Source of the DNA: Candidatus Wallbacteria bacterium
GTDB taxonomy: Bacteria; Muiribacteriota; JAQTZZ01
Direction: 5' to 3'
Assembly (NCBI GenBank): GCA_028687545.1
Contig: JAQTZZ010000007.1
Location: 62,001 to 126,000, forward strand
DNA length: 64,000 nucleotides
Position numbers and translations under genes: made by a program. This document shows positions 34,642 to 43,605 of this stretch, in pieces (positions within the stretch are counted from its first letter, which is position 1; the number at the start of each line of letters is the position of its first letter). Under the pieces are notes generated by a model. That model was not told the DNA's origin and searched no databases. It worked only from the letters and a program-made list of their open reading frames with translations.

Positions 34642-36420
34642 ATGAAAATCGTACTGGTCACGGTGAATTCACGCTATACCCAGAGTTCCCTGGCCCTGCT
34701 CTACCTGGAAGGGATCGCAAAACGCAATTTCCCGGAAGCAATCTGCCTGAGAATGGAATTTCATCTCGGTCAGACCTCTGAGGAGATTGCCTGTGCAATC
34801 CTAAGCCAGGAACCTGATCTGGTCGGTTTTTCAGTGTATCTCTGGAACATCGAGCACACGATCAAGATCGCAGATTACCTTAAAATCTCTGAGCCTGAAA
34901 TCAAACTCCTGGCCGGCGGACCTGAAGTCTCTTTCAACAGTAAAGAATTTCTGGAAACCAACCGCTCTTTTGACTTTCTGATCCGCGGAGAAGGCGAAAA
35001 TGCTTTTTCTGAATTACTGGCCTCATTCTCAAAAAAAAATGCTTCGTTTTCAGGAATCAATGGTTTGATTTTCCGCTATTCAGAATGCATCATCACCAAC
35101 CCTGAGAGGGAATCGATGGAGGATCTGGATTCCATTCCCTCTCCCCTGCAGCTTGGCCTGCATGCCAATGACAAGAAATTTCTGCATTATGAAAGCTCGC
35201 GCGGCTGCCCTTTTTCCTGCAGCTATTGCCTGAGCTCGATTACCCGCAAGGTCCGTTATTTTTCGCAGTCACGTGTCAGAGCCGATCTGGACGCCTTTTT
35301 CGCTTCCCAATTCCAGATGTTGAGATTCGTGGACCGCACATTCAACCTGGACCGCAGCCATTACCATCCGATCTGGGAATACATAGTCAAAAACAGCCCT
35401 CCGGACAAGCGCTATCAGTTCGAAATTGATGCCGGACTTTTTGAAGAGACTGACTATGAATTTCTGAGCACAGTTCCATCAGGACTGTTCCAGTTTGAAA
35501 TCGGAATCCAGACCACTAATCCGGTAGCTCTGCGCCTGTGCAACCGAGCGGATCGGACCGAGAAAATCGTGGCAGCCGTTAAATCCCTTTCCGGAAACTC
35601 CGGGCTGCATCTGCATCTGGACTTGATTTCCGGTCTGCCAGGTGATGATTTCCAGAGCTTCCTGAGCACAATAGACAGGATCGCTCTGTTGAATCCCGAA
35701 ACACTGCAGATTGGCAGGTTGAAAGTCCTGAAAGGCTCTCCACTCTATCTGGAAGCGGAAAATCTTGATCTGCATTTTAATCCGCATCCCCCTTACCAGG
35801 TAATCAGAACCCCAGGTTTCAGTCGCTCGGAAATCAGCCTGCTCGAAGAATTTGCCCGTCTGACTGAACTGATCTGCAATTCCGAGCGTTTTCCCACTTT
35901 CCTGTCAGCAGTATCTAAATTTCACGGCGGATTCACTGATTTCCTCTCTGAAGTCAATTCCTGCTGGAAAAAAAGCGGATTGAATTATTACGGCATCCCT
36001 CTGCAGAAAATATTTTCGTTGCTGTCCGGGCTTTGTCTAAACTGGAGCAATGCGGAAATCTTTCACCAGGCTCTGCTGCATGATTTCATGCTGGGAATCG
36101 ATTTCAAATCAAGCCCGGATGTTGTTTTCCCGGATCATGCGAAGTATCTCATCCAGCCTGCAGAGATCACGGTCTGCAGCAGCGGAAAAAGCTATCTGCC
36201 ATTGTCCAGATTGCGGATTTACTGCTTTGACTATGATTTCCTGGACTTTTCGAAGTGCAGACATTACATTTTCTACTGCAGAACTGAAAAAATGAATTTC
36301 TTTCTTGGATTTGGCAGTAGCGAATGCGTACCAGAAGGAGACTGTCTGCTGATCAGAGACTGTGAAAAAGGGTTCAGACTGCTGTCTTCAGACCTGTTGA
36401 AGGAGAAAAAAGAGAAATGA
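34642..36420 (+). CDS. B12-binding-domain radical SAM protein with DUF4080-like C-terminus
   Basis: 592 residues. The N-terminal ~140 residues form a cobalamin-binding-like Rossmann domain (MKIVLVTVNSRYTQSSLALLYL, LVGFSVYLWNIE, LAGGPEVSF). The radical SAM core follows with ESSRGCPFSCSYC near residue 190. The last ~200 residues fit DUF4080. The canonical B12-binding D-x-H-x-x-G is not obvious, so cobalamin use is uncertain. The substrate is unknown. The family is often annotated as a B12-binding domain radical SAM protein. It appears leaderless, with TAAAAT 6 bases upstream. Confidence 0.87.
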   Translation: MKIVLVTVNSRYTQSSLALLYLEGIAKRNFPEAICLRMEFHLGQTSEEIACAILSQEPDLVGFSVYLWNIEHTIKIADYLKISEPEIKLLAGGPEVSFNSKEFLETNRSFDFLIRGEGENAFSELLASFSKKNASFSGINGLIFRYSECIITNPERESMEDLDSIPSPLQLGLHANDKKFLHYESSRGCPFSCSYCLSSITRKVRYFSQSRVRADLDAFFASQFQMLRFVDRTFNLDRSHYHPIWEYIVKNSPPDKRYQFEIDAGLFEETDYEFLSTVPSGLFQFEIGIQTTNPVALRLCNRADRTEKIVAAVKSLSGNSGLHLHLDLISGLPGDDFQSFLSTIDRIALLNPETLQIGRLKVLKGSPLYLEAENLDLHFNPHPPYQVIRTPGFSRSEISLLEEFARLTELICNSERFPTFLSAVSKFHGGFTDFLSEVNSCWKKSGLNYYGIPLQKIFSLLSGLCLNWSNAEIFHQALLHDFMLGIDFKSSPDVVFPDHAKYLIQPAEITVCSSGKSYLPLSRLRIYCFDYDFLDFSKCRHYIFYCRTEKMNFFLGFGSSECVPEGDCLLIRDCEKGFRLLSSDLLKEKKEK

Positions 36421-36456
36421 AGAGAATTTTTAAATACTCCTGATAAAGGGAAATTC

Positions 36457-37395
36457 GTGAAAAAATGCACTTTCGGCCCTGTATTGTCACGCAGACTTGG
36501 CAGATCCCTGGGCATAGACCTTTTCCCGGATAAAATCTGCAGTTTCGACTGCATTTACTGCGAATGCGGGCCGACCAGGATAAAAACCATCAAGCGCGAA
36601 AATTTCATGGATCCTGAAATCGTGCTCGCTGAAATCGCCGAAGCGGTCAAAGTCCATCAGCCGGATGTCGTGACCTTTTCCGGAAGCGGCGAGCCGACAT
36701 TGTTTCTGGACATGGAATACCTGGCTGAAGAGATCAGAAAAATCACGGACAAGCCGCTCGTAATGATTACGAACAGCTCTCTGCTTTTCATGCCTGAAGT
36801 GCAGAAAAGTCTTCTGAATTTCGACATGGTTCTTCCTTCGCTCGACTCGGCCGGTCTCTATACCTTCAACCTGGTAAACCGGCCGCATCCCAAGCTTTCC
36901 CTGCAGGAGATCATCCGCGGGCTTGCCGAATTCTCACATGCCTTTAAAGGTAAGCTCTGGCTGGAAATACTCCTCTGCGAAGGAGTGAACGACACTGAAG
37001 AAGACATCAGAGACCTCACCAGAGCTTTGAAAGATATCCGCACAGACCAGATCCAGATCAATTCAGTGGACAGGCCTCCTGCATATCAGAGCGCCAGGTC
37101 TCTCAGCCGGGAAAAGCTCGCCGAATTCGCGCAGCGGCTCAATGGCACAGTGATCAGCAGGGGAGCAGATCCTGAAGCACCTGGTAAAACGAGTCCTGAC
37201 GAAAAAAATCTGCTCAACTCCCTCTCCAGGAGGCCTGAGACTCTGGAAGCACTGGCCGCCGCCTTCAGCTGCAGCGCCGGAGAGATGGAGCGTCTGCTTG
37301 CCAGGCTGGAAAACAAAGGCCTGGTCGGCAGGGACGAGCTTAACGGGCAGACCTATTTCCGGGCCTTGCCGATGAAGAATGATCATTCAAAATAA
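36457..37395 (+). CDS. radical SAM protein (COG0731-like) with winged-helix tail
   Basis: 312 residues. FGPVLSRRLGRSLGIDLFP and ICSFDCIYCECGPT carry the cluster cysteines; VVTFSGSGEPTL is the SAM-binding glycine motif. This is the branch related to tRNA wyosine-type enzymes, but most bacterial members are uncharacterised. Residues about 250-305 look like a winged helix (LEALAAAFSCSAGEMERLLARLENKGLV cut into helices). The GTG start follows AAGGGA. Its last 56 bases overlap the convergent truncated radical SAM gene. Confidence 0.86.
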   Translation: MKKCTFGPVLSRRLGRSLGIDLFPDKICSFDCIYCECGPTRIKTIKRENFMDPEIVLAEIAEAVKVHQPDVVTFSGSGEPTLFLDMEYLAEEIRKITDKPLVMITNSSLLFMPEVQKSLLNFDMVLPSLDSAGLYTFNLVNRPHPKLSLQEIIRGLAEFSHAFKGKLWLEILLCEGVNDTEEDIRDLTRALKDIRTDQIQINSVDRPPAYQSARSLSREKLAEFAQRLNGTVISRGADPEAPGKTSPDEKNLLNSLSRRPETLEALAAAFSCSAGEMERLLARLENKGLVGRDELNGQTYFRALPMKNDHSK

Positions 37396-38161
37396 CCAAT
37401 GTTTCAATCCCGAGCTTGTCTAATGTTTTCAGATACAGTTCTTCCATCTTCCGCTGCCCGCAGGCATCCGTTTCCTTCATCCTGTAGTAAACAATGTCGC
37501 CCTTCACTTCAAAAGGCTGGTTGCCTCTAGAACCCACAGCTGCCAGTTCCTTATGGCTGTGCAGCCTGCAGAGGTTCCTGCAGAGCTCGTAAAATTCCGC
37601 GGCTTCCCGATAATTTTCTTCCATTACGATGAATTGAAAGATGACGTTCGGACCCCACTGCTTGCGCTTTTTTCTCATTTCCAGAAATTCACTGATGTTC
37701 AGCAGCAGTTGATTGAAATCTCCGCCGCGGACTTTGCTGTAAGTAATTGCTGAGGCAGCGTCAATCGAAAGAAACAGGTTGCCGGGATGAATCAACCGGT
37801 TTTGATCGCAAAGTTTCAGGATAGCTTCGGGTTTTTCCAGGTCCAGCAGCAAGGCATTGGTATGCAGGACAAGATACTCGCAAACAGGGATCTTTTTTGA
37901 GAGATCATAGATGTAATCCATCATCCGCACAAAATCAGGGTGCAGAAGAGACTCTCCCCTGAAGAAAGGGTTGAGGCTTTTCAAGGTCACTCCTTTTCCG
38001 GAAATCTCGTCAATGATTTTCCGGAAAAGTTCGAAAGACAGAAATCCTTTGTCAGATAATGTGTTGTTGAACTGGGAGCAGAATCCGCATTTAAGATTGC
38101 AGTAGCTGGAAAGTTCAAGATTCAGGCAGCAGCTCCGGTAATCAATGAAATGCGGAACCAT
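37340..38161 (-). CDS. radical SAM protein, apparently lacking its SPASM domain
   Basis: 273 residues. LELSSYCNLKCGFC is the cluster motif; FFRGESLLHPDF and LFLSIDAASAITYSKVRG follow as in the SPASM-type enzyme at 39241. In that neighbour a cysteine-rich SPASM domain follows; here the sequence stops at the equivalent point with a short unrelated tail (SSSARPGNRSAR). This suggests loss of the C-terminal part, probably where the convergent gene 36457 was joined. It is the last gene of a six-gene overlapping operon. Confidence 0.78.
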   Translation of the reverse strand: MVPHFIDYRSCCLNLELSSYCNLKCGFCSQFNNTLSDKGFLSFELFRKIIDEISGKGVTLKSLNPFFRGESLLHPDFVRMMDYIYDLSKKIPVCEYLVLHTNALLLDLEKPEAILKLCDQNRLIHPGNLFLSIDAASAITYSKVRGGDFNQLLLNISEFLEMRKKRKQWGPNVIFQFIVMEENYREAAEFYELCRNLCRLHSHKELAAVGSRGNQPFEVKGDIVYYRMKETDACGQRKMEELYLKTLDKLGIETLVILNDHSSSARPGNRSAR

Positions 38162-39244
38162 TCAGAGTGCATCCTTCCCGAATGCTTTCAGAAAATAATT
38201 TTCGAACACGAATTTGTAGCTGTATTGCTCCCTGACTTTCAGGATCGCTTCCTTGCAGAGTCTGTATTTCTCTTCTGTCAGCACTTCGACAGCTCCGGGA
38301 AAATCGGAAATCCGCTGCACCACTATCCCGCATTCCCGCACTGACGCGTGATAACCTTCAACACCCTTTTCAGTGCTGATGAATGGAAGGCCTGCAGCCA
38401 GCGAGTCGATCAGTTTCACCCTGGACCCGGCACCGTACCCGACAGGGATCAGAAAAATATCTGAAACTCCCAGCAGATCGTCCAGATAGATGATCATGTC
38501 CTTGACTCTGATATTAGCTTCTGTTTTGAACAATCTGGAAGCTTTGTTGCCTATGATATACAGATCCGGAAGATTCCGTGTTTTCCGGGCTTTTTTGTAT
38601 ACATTCAGCAGTTCCATGCTGCCGGAAAATGTCGCGAAATATCCGTAATTTCCAAACAGGATCAGCATCCGCTCCCCAACCCGCTCAGGTCTGATGCGGT
38701 TGCTGTATGAGTGCGGAAGATATGCCACGCGGGGATGATCCTTTGAAATCAGCTCCAGCTCTACGAGGGAAGGAGTGAAGATCAGATCAGCCAGCTGCAC
38801 AAATTTTTTCAGATATTTCCTGAAAAGCATGCTCTCCAGGAAAAAGAGGGGATTTTTCGTTTGCCTGGCCTGCTCCATTAACAGCAGCTCCTCGCAGTTC
38901 TGGAAATCAGCCACTTTCATGATTTTCACTCCCTGAAACAGATACAGAAGATGGGAATGATCAACTGCCAGGATTTCGAAATCCGCTTCCCTGGAATGGA
39001 TGAATTCCATCAGTTCAGGAGAGTAATATTTCCGCAAAGAGAATGGCCAGAGGTTGAAAGTGGAAATTGAGACCGGGAAGTTCTGCTCGCGGTTTGTAAA
39101 ACAGCGCAACTCCTTATCATAGAAAAAGTAGGTGACTTCCCCGATTTTACGGAAAAAATCCAGCAGCTGCCAGGTCCGGCGCGAACCTCCGGTCGGTTCT
39201 CCAGGCATGATCGTAGAAATAAATAGAATTCGCTTTTTTGTCAT
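38162..39244 (-). CDS. glycosyltransferase, GT4-like
   Basis: 360 residues of GT-B type. ILFISTIMPGEPTGGSRRTWQLLDFF is the usual N-terminal acceptor-side motif (split here: TGGSRRTW), and DIFLIPVGYGAGSRVKLIDSLAAG with PFISTEKGVEG is the donor-binding region of GT4-type enzymes. The sugar and acceptor are unknown. The stop abuts the downstream radical SAM start with no gap, and the start overlaps the upstream radical SAM/SPASM gene by 4 bases. Confidence 0.82.
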   Translation of the reverse strand: MTKKRILFISTIMPGEPTGGSRRTWQLLDFFRKIGEVTYFFYDKELRCFTNREQNFPVSISTFNLWPFSLRKYYSPELMEFIHSREADFEILAVDHSHLLYLFQGVKIMKVADFQNCEELLLMEQARQTKNPLFFLESMLFRKYLKKFVQLADLIFTPSLVELELISKDHPRVAYLPHSYSNRIRPERVGERMLILFGNYGYFATFSGSMELLNVYKKARKTRNLPDLYIIGNKASRLFKTEANIRVKDMIIYLDDLLGVSDIFLIPVGYGAGSRVKLIDSLAAGLPFISTEKGVEGYHASVRECGIVVQRISDFPGAVEVLTEEKYRLCKEAILKVREQYSYKFVFENYFLKAFGKDAL

Positions 39245-40305
39245 TCCAGATCCTGTTCGTTCCAGTCGTCATCTTTAAGCGGTGTGGAGGCACTGCAGTT
39301 CCTGCAGCATTCAAATTCACTTAAATCCCGGTTCAGATGCGCCTTTCGCAGACGATAAGCTTTCTCCCCCCACCAGATTTCCCGGAAATTCTCGTGATGC
39401 AGGCTGCCCAGGCTGAGTTCACGCCTGTTGTCCTGACAGCAGGGCAACAGGGTGCCGTCTGCATCGATCAGTGGAGACGTGAAAGGATGCGCACAGGGAT
39501 TGTTCCTGCCCCCGGATCGCATGCCTACACTATTGTCCAGCTCCCGCTCCTCCCTGGTGGAAATCGCCGAAATCCCCAGCTCAGCTGAAACGGACAGGAA
39601 AAGCCTGTCCATTTCCTCCTGATCGCCTTTGTAAGACCTCAGAGGCCTGATAAATACATTATCACCCATTTTCCCCAGAGCGGAAAATTCTTCATTGTTT
39701 AAAGTGCTGATCAGACCAGCATCCCCGAATTCGGCAAGCCTGGATTGCCAGGTGACTGCAAATTTCCGGGTTTCTTCGTGATTTTCCGGCATTACAAGAA
39801 AACAGAGGCTGACTTTCGGATAGTCAAGTCCCGATTTCTTTCTTTGCGAAAGAAAATTGAGGACATTCTCTTCCACTTTTTTCAGCTCCCCATTTCGTCT
39901 GATGCAATGATAGGTTTCCTCAGTAACAGCGTCGAGGGAAAAATAGATTCTGCCGATCCTCCCCTGCTCCCTGTGGCAGTTTAGCAGCGAAAAAAGACGG
40001 CTGGTAAGGTCGGGATTCAGATAGGTGCCGTTTGTATAAAATTCAATGTTCTGGAAAAACCTCTGCTCCAGGTTCCTGGAAAAAAGCAGTTCCATGATCC
40101 GGTAAAAATCCGGGTGAGCAAGTGGTTCACCCAGATAAAATGAATAGATGGTCTGGAATCCTACATCGCACTCCAGGATTTTTTGAAGAACTCCAAGCGG
40201 CAGAAATTCATGCTTCTCTCTCATTCCTGTCTCAAGAGTATGTGGACACATGATGCAATCCAGGTTGCAGTAATTTGTCAGGGCAAGCTGCAGGTGTTTG
40301 ATCAT
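39241..40305 (-). CDS. radical SAM/SPASM domain protein
   Basis: 354 residues. LALTNYCNLDCIMCPH carries the CX3CX2C cluster. YLGEPLAHPDFYRI and FSLDAVTEETYHCIR follow. The C-terminal SPASM part has CAHPFTSPLIDADGTLLPCC and, near the end, FECCRNC, which would hold auxiliary iron-sulfur clusters. Such enzymes in polysaccharide or peptide-modification loci catalyse varied reactions. Overlaps of 4 bases on both sides tie it to the aminotransferase and the glycosyltransferase. Confidence 0.88.
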   Translation of the reverse strand: MIKHLQLALTNYCNLDCIMCPHTLETGMREKHEFLPLGVLQKILECDVGFQTIYSFYLGEPLAHPDFYRIMELLFSRNLEQRFFQNIEFYTNGTYLNPDLTSRLFSLLNCHREQGRIGRIYFSLDAVTEETYHCIRRNGELKKVEENVLNFLSQRKKSGLDYPKVSLCFLVMPENHEETRKFAVTWQSRLAEFGDAGLISTLNNEEFSALGKMGDNVFIRPLRSYKGDQEEMDRLFLSVSAELGISAISTREERELDNSVGMRSGGRNNPCAHPFTSPLIDADGTLLPCCQDNRRELSLGSLHHENFREIWWGEKAYRLRKAHLNRDLSEFECCRNCSASTPLKDDDWNEQDLE

Positions 40306-41408
40306 TTCAGTTCATCAGCGATCTTGAGCAGAGACTCGATCACATAATCCACTTCTTCGTCGGTCATTTCAGGATAAATCGGAAGTGCGAAGTTCTCCCT
40401 GCAGGCCAGCTCTGAATTGGGCAGATCTCCTGATTTCCAGCCGAGATCCGCGAAGCACTCCTGCAGGTGGAGAGCCTGCGGATAGTAAATCATGGTGGAA
40501 ACTCCAAGCTCGGATAAGCGCTCTCTGATGGTGTCCCTTTGATGGTGGAGGAGCACATACATATGATAGACATGAGTGACGTCCGGATCAGATTCAGGGA
40601 TGGAAAAGATGCCTTTAAACGACTTGTTGTAGCGGATTGCTATTTCCCGTCTCCGCTGGTTCCAGCTGTCAAGTTGTGGCAGCTTCACATTGAGGACTGC
40701 GGCCTGAAGCTCGTCCAGGCGGCTGTTCAGACCTATGAATTTATGAAAATATTTTTTCTTGGCACCGTGCACTCTCAGAATCCTGATACGTTCGGAAAGT
40801 TCAGGGTCATTCACTGCTACACAACCGCCGTCTCCGTAAGCACCGAGATTTTTTGTAGGATAGAAGGAGAAGCAGGAAGCTACCCCGAAGGAACCGATTT
40901 TCCGTCCCCTGTATTCCGCACCGATCGCCTGCGCGCTGTCTTCCACTATCGCCAGTCCATGTGATCCGGCAATTTCAGACAATCCTTCCATGTCGCAGGG
41001 GTTACCGTATAAATGCACTGGGATCAAAGCTTTTGTCCTTCCAGTGATCTTCTTCTTCACTTCTTCCGGATTCAGGTTAAAAGTCCGAAGGTCAATGTCG
41101 CAGAATACCGGTTTCGCACCCAGCCTGGTAATGCAGGAGGCGGTGGCAAAGAAACTGTAAGTGGTAGTGATCACCTCGTCGCCTGGCTTGATGCCGAGTG
41201 CCATCAGGCTAAGCAGCAGGGCGTCCGAACCTGAAGCCAAGCCGATCGCGTCCCTCACTCCCAGATAAGAGGCCATGGATTGTTCAAATCGCTGGACTTC
41301 AGGTCCGAGAATGAAAGCCCCCCTGGCCATCACAGCCTGGAGGGCGCAGTCCAACTGATTCTTCAACTGCCTGTACTGCCGGTTCAGTCCCAGAAATTCG
41401 ACTTTCAT
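40302..41408 (-). CDS. DegT/DnrJ/EryC1 family sugar aminotransferase
   Basis: 368 residues, standard length. GPEVQRFEQSMASYLGV, ASGSDALLLSLMALGI, VEDSAQAIGA and SFYPTKNLGAYGDGG (PLP lysine K186) are the family motifs. It transfers an amino group to a keto sugar nucleotide for surface polysaccharide or related products. It is linked by 4-base overlaps with the SPFH gene upstream and the radical SAM/SPASM gene downstream. Confidence 0.94.
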   Translation of the reverse strand: MKVEFLGLNRQYRQLKNQLDCALQAVMARGAFILGPEVQRFEQSMASYLGVRDAIGLASGSDALLLSLMALGIKPGDEVITTTYSFFATASCITRLGAKPVFCDIDLRTFNLNPEEVKKKITGRTKALIPVHLYGNPCDMEGLSEIAGSHGLAIVEDSAQAIGAEYRGRKIGSFGVASCFSFYPTKNLGAYGDGGCVAVNDPELSERIRILRVHGAKKKYFHKFIGLNSRLDELQAAVLNVKLPQLDSWNQRRREIAIRYNKSFKGIFSIPESDPDVTHVYHMYVLLHHQRDTIRERLSELGVSTMIYYPQALHLQECFADLGWKSGDLPNSELACRENFALPIYPEMTDEEVDYVIESLLKIADELK

Positions 41409-42508
41409 TTCTTTCCTGTTTCCATGGACGGGTTCTGGGATAGCTTCGCAGCTGCAGGAGCGACATCCGGGTTAAGATTGATCGAGCTGAAAATCTCTTT
41501 TACCGATCCCAGTGAAGATAAAAGCGTGGATGCTTCAAATGGCAGGAAAATGGTCTTGTTCTTGCCTTCTGTGCACATTTTGGTAAAAGCTTCGATATAC
41601 TTGATTGCCACCAGATAGCTGACTGGATTGGTTTTATCTCCGATCGCCCTTTTGATGAAATCAATGGCATTGGACTCGGCATCAGCTACGTTTCTGATTG
41701 CCACGGCCTGCCCTTCAGCGAGCAGTATCTGCTGCTGCCTTTTGCCCTCAGCTTCCAGGATCTGCTTCTGCCTTGTGCCCTCGGCTTCGGCGACTGTAGC
41801 GTCCCTGACACCTTCCGCTTTCAGTACTGCTGCTCTCTTGAAGCCTTCGGCTTCCAGAATATTGGCACGCTTGGTTCGTTCAGCGTTCATCTGCTTTTCC
41901 ATGGCTACTCTGATCTCGTCAGGGGGATTGATGTCCTGCAGTTCCACTCTGTGCACCTTGACGCCCCATTTGTCAGTGGCTTCGTCCAAGATCAGGCGCA
42001 GCTTGTTGTTGATCGTTTCGCGTGAACTCAGAGTCTGGTCAAGGTCCATTTCACCGATCACATTACGCAAGGTGGTCTGGGTCAGCTTCTCAATGGCTTC
42101 AGGCAGGTTGGCGATCTCGTAAACGGCTTTTTTAGGATCTGTGATCTGAAAATAGAGAAGCGCGCTGATTTCAATCCCGACATTATCCCTGGTGATCACG
42201 TTCTGTCTGGGAAAGTCGTATACCGCTTCCCGCAGGTCGATCCTGTCGATTTCCCTGATCCTCACCACCTGACGCCTGGTGAGCATGTCGTTTTCCACGT
42301 ATCTCCAGACAATGCGCCTGTTCTGGTCGATCATGGGTATTATGAAATGCAGCCCGGAATCCAGGGTTTTGTAATAACTTCCAAGTCTTTCAATGATCAT
42401 CACTTCCGCCTGCCTGACCAGCACAATGCCCTTGTATCCAAGTACAATCACCATCACGGCCAGAATCAGCAGCACAAATGAACCAAAACTGGTTTCCAGT
42501 AAAAACAT
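41405..42508 (-). CDS. SPFH/band 7 (stomatin-like) membrane protein
   Basis: 367 residues. One N-terminal membrane segment (SFGSFVLLILAVMVIVLGY) precedes the SPFH domain (VMIIERLGSYYKTLDSGLHFIIP, VRIREIDRIDLREAVYDFP). An alanine/glutamate-rich coiled coil with repeats like LEAEGKRQQQILLAEGQA follows. These proteins oligomerise into membrane scaffolds and pair with NfeD proteins, as here with the gene 11 bases upstream. The 4-base overlap with a sugar aminotransferase gene is not a usual neighbour. Confidence 0.93.
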   Translation of the reverse strand: MFLLETSFGSFVLLILAVMVIVLGYKGIVLVRQAEVMIIERLGSYYKTLDSGLHFIIPMIDQNRRIVWRYVENDMLTRRQVVRIREIDRIDLREAVYDFPRQNVITRDNVGIEISALLYFQITDPKKAVYEIANLPEAIEKLTQTTLRNVIGEMDLDQTLSSRETINNKLRLILDEATDKWGVKVHRVELQDINPPDEIRVAMEKQMNAERTKRANILEAEGFKRAAVLKAEGVRDATVAEAEGTRQKQILEAEGKRQQQILLAEGQAVAIRNVADAESNAIDFIKRAIGDKTNPVSYLVAIKYIEAFTKMCTEGKNKTIFLPFEASTLLSSLGSVKEIFSSINLNPDVAPAAAKLSQNPSMETGKK

Positions 42509-42519
42509 CCACTCCTCCT

Positions 42520-42993
42520 TTATTTGCTTTCTTTCAGTGCAACAATGACTTTGTTTCCATCAACCTGCTTTACAGTCACCAACATCCCGGCTTTGACAAT
42601 CGAATCATTTTCACTGCGGGCAGCCCAGAGCTCTCCGCCCACCCTGGCGCGCCCGATTCCATTCTTGTTGTCAATATCTTCAGTGACAGTGGCTTCCCTT
42701 CCGATCAAACCTCCGACATTGCTGACATAACTATCAGTTTTTTTCGAGATCAGCTTGAGATACACATCCCTGAAAGTAGCCAGCACAATCAGAGTGATCA
42801 GAGAAAAGGCCAGCAACTGGAATTTGAATGAAACGCCGAGAAAAGCCAGAAGTCCTGTGAATACTGCGCCCACGCCGAAACACAGCATCACGAAACCGGT
42901 GGCCATTGTAAGCATTTCGAAGATGATGAAGGCGATGCCTACCAGCACCCAGACAAGCCACGGTTCAAAGTATATACCGCCCGGCAGATGCAT
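42520..42993 (-). CDS. NfeD family membrane protein
   Basis: 157 residues. Three membrane segments occupy about residues 10-75 (WVLVGIAFIIFEMLTMATGF and following). An OB-fold NfeD domain closes the protein (LIGREATVTEDID, GRARVGGELWAARSEN, VTVKQVDGNKVIVAL). It is the short NfeD form without a protease domain and partners with SPFH proteins. It is the first gene of the overlapping minus-strand operon. Confidence 0.9.
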   Translation of the reverse strand: MHLPGGIYFEPWLVWVLVGIAFIIFEMLTMATGFVMLCFGVGAVFTGLLAFLGVSFKFQLLAFSLITLIVLATFRDVYLKLISKKTDSYVSNVGGLIGREATVTEDIDNKNGIGRARVGGELWAARSENDSIVKAGMLVTVKQVDGNKVIVALKESK

Positions 42994-43110
42994 ATTTTCC
43001 TCCGTTTTATTATTTTTTTTATTATAGCAGAAATCACTGTCCCTCGCCAGAATCCGCTCAAGTTTCTGCCTGAACTGACGATAAACATTCGAAAGACCGT
43101 TGGGGGAATC

Positions 43111-43539
43111 ATGAAAACACTTGGAATCCTTTTACTGGTACTGCTTTTCACAGCCGTTTATGCTGACTGTAACCCATTGCGCGAGGAATTTCTGGCCTAT
43201 TCGCTTGGACGGACTGCTGACAGGACAATCAGACTGGACATGAAACCCGCAGCACAGGAGCTCGACATCATTCCAGCAGAAGATACCGGTTATTTTCAGC
43301 AGAAAAAGAAGCTTTTCCTGGAAAGCATTTTAAAAAACATGCACAATGGCTTCAATGGATGGCTTAGAGAAGAACTTAACGAGCAAAACAACCTGGAAAA
43401 CAGTTTCAACAAGACTTTCTATACAGATCAGAAGGAGCTGGAACTTAAAAACCTGTTGCCGAGCAAACCTTTGGGAAATGAACTGAAACTGAAATCGGAA
43501 CCTGAACTGAAGGAAGGGTTTGAAATTACCGTCGCCTGA
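43111..43539 (+). CDS. small secreted protein, unknown
   Basis: 142 residues from ATG at 43111, with TGGGGGAA upstream. The frame extends upstream to 42988 but that part has no signal. The signal peptide LGILLLVLLFTAVYA is clear. The mature part is charged and mainly helical (FLESILKNMHNGFNGWLREELNEQ as separate helices), with a lysine/glutamate-rich end. No family recognised. A terminator follows at once. Confidence 0.65.
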   Translation: MKTLGILLLVLLFTAVYADCNPLREEFLAYSLGRTADRTIRLDMKPAAQELDIIPAEDTGYFQQKKKLFLESILKNMHNGFNGWLREELNEQNNLENSFNKTFYTDQKELELKNLLPSKPLGNELKLKSEPELKEGFEITVA

Positions 43540-43574
43540 TCAAAAGCTTAATTGTATACTCTCCTCCTCAACTG

Positions 43575-43605
43575 ATCCGGGCATAACCCCGGATTTTTTT
43601 TATTT
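43575..43605. terminator. intrinsic terminator
   Basis: ATCCGGG (43575-43581) pairs with CCCGGAT (43588-43594), with eight T bases after. It ends the 43111 gene; it also overlaps the stop of convergent corA. Confidence 0.88.

Noticed and set aside
42988-43110. Longer N-terminus for the 43111 secreted protein
   Set aside because: It would hide the signal peptide and overlap the divergent NfeD gene start; TGGGGGAA supports ATG 43111.
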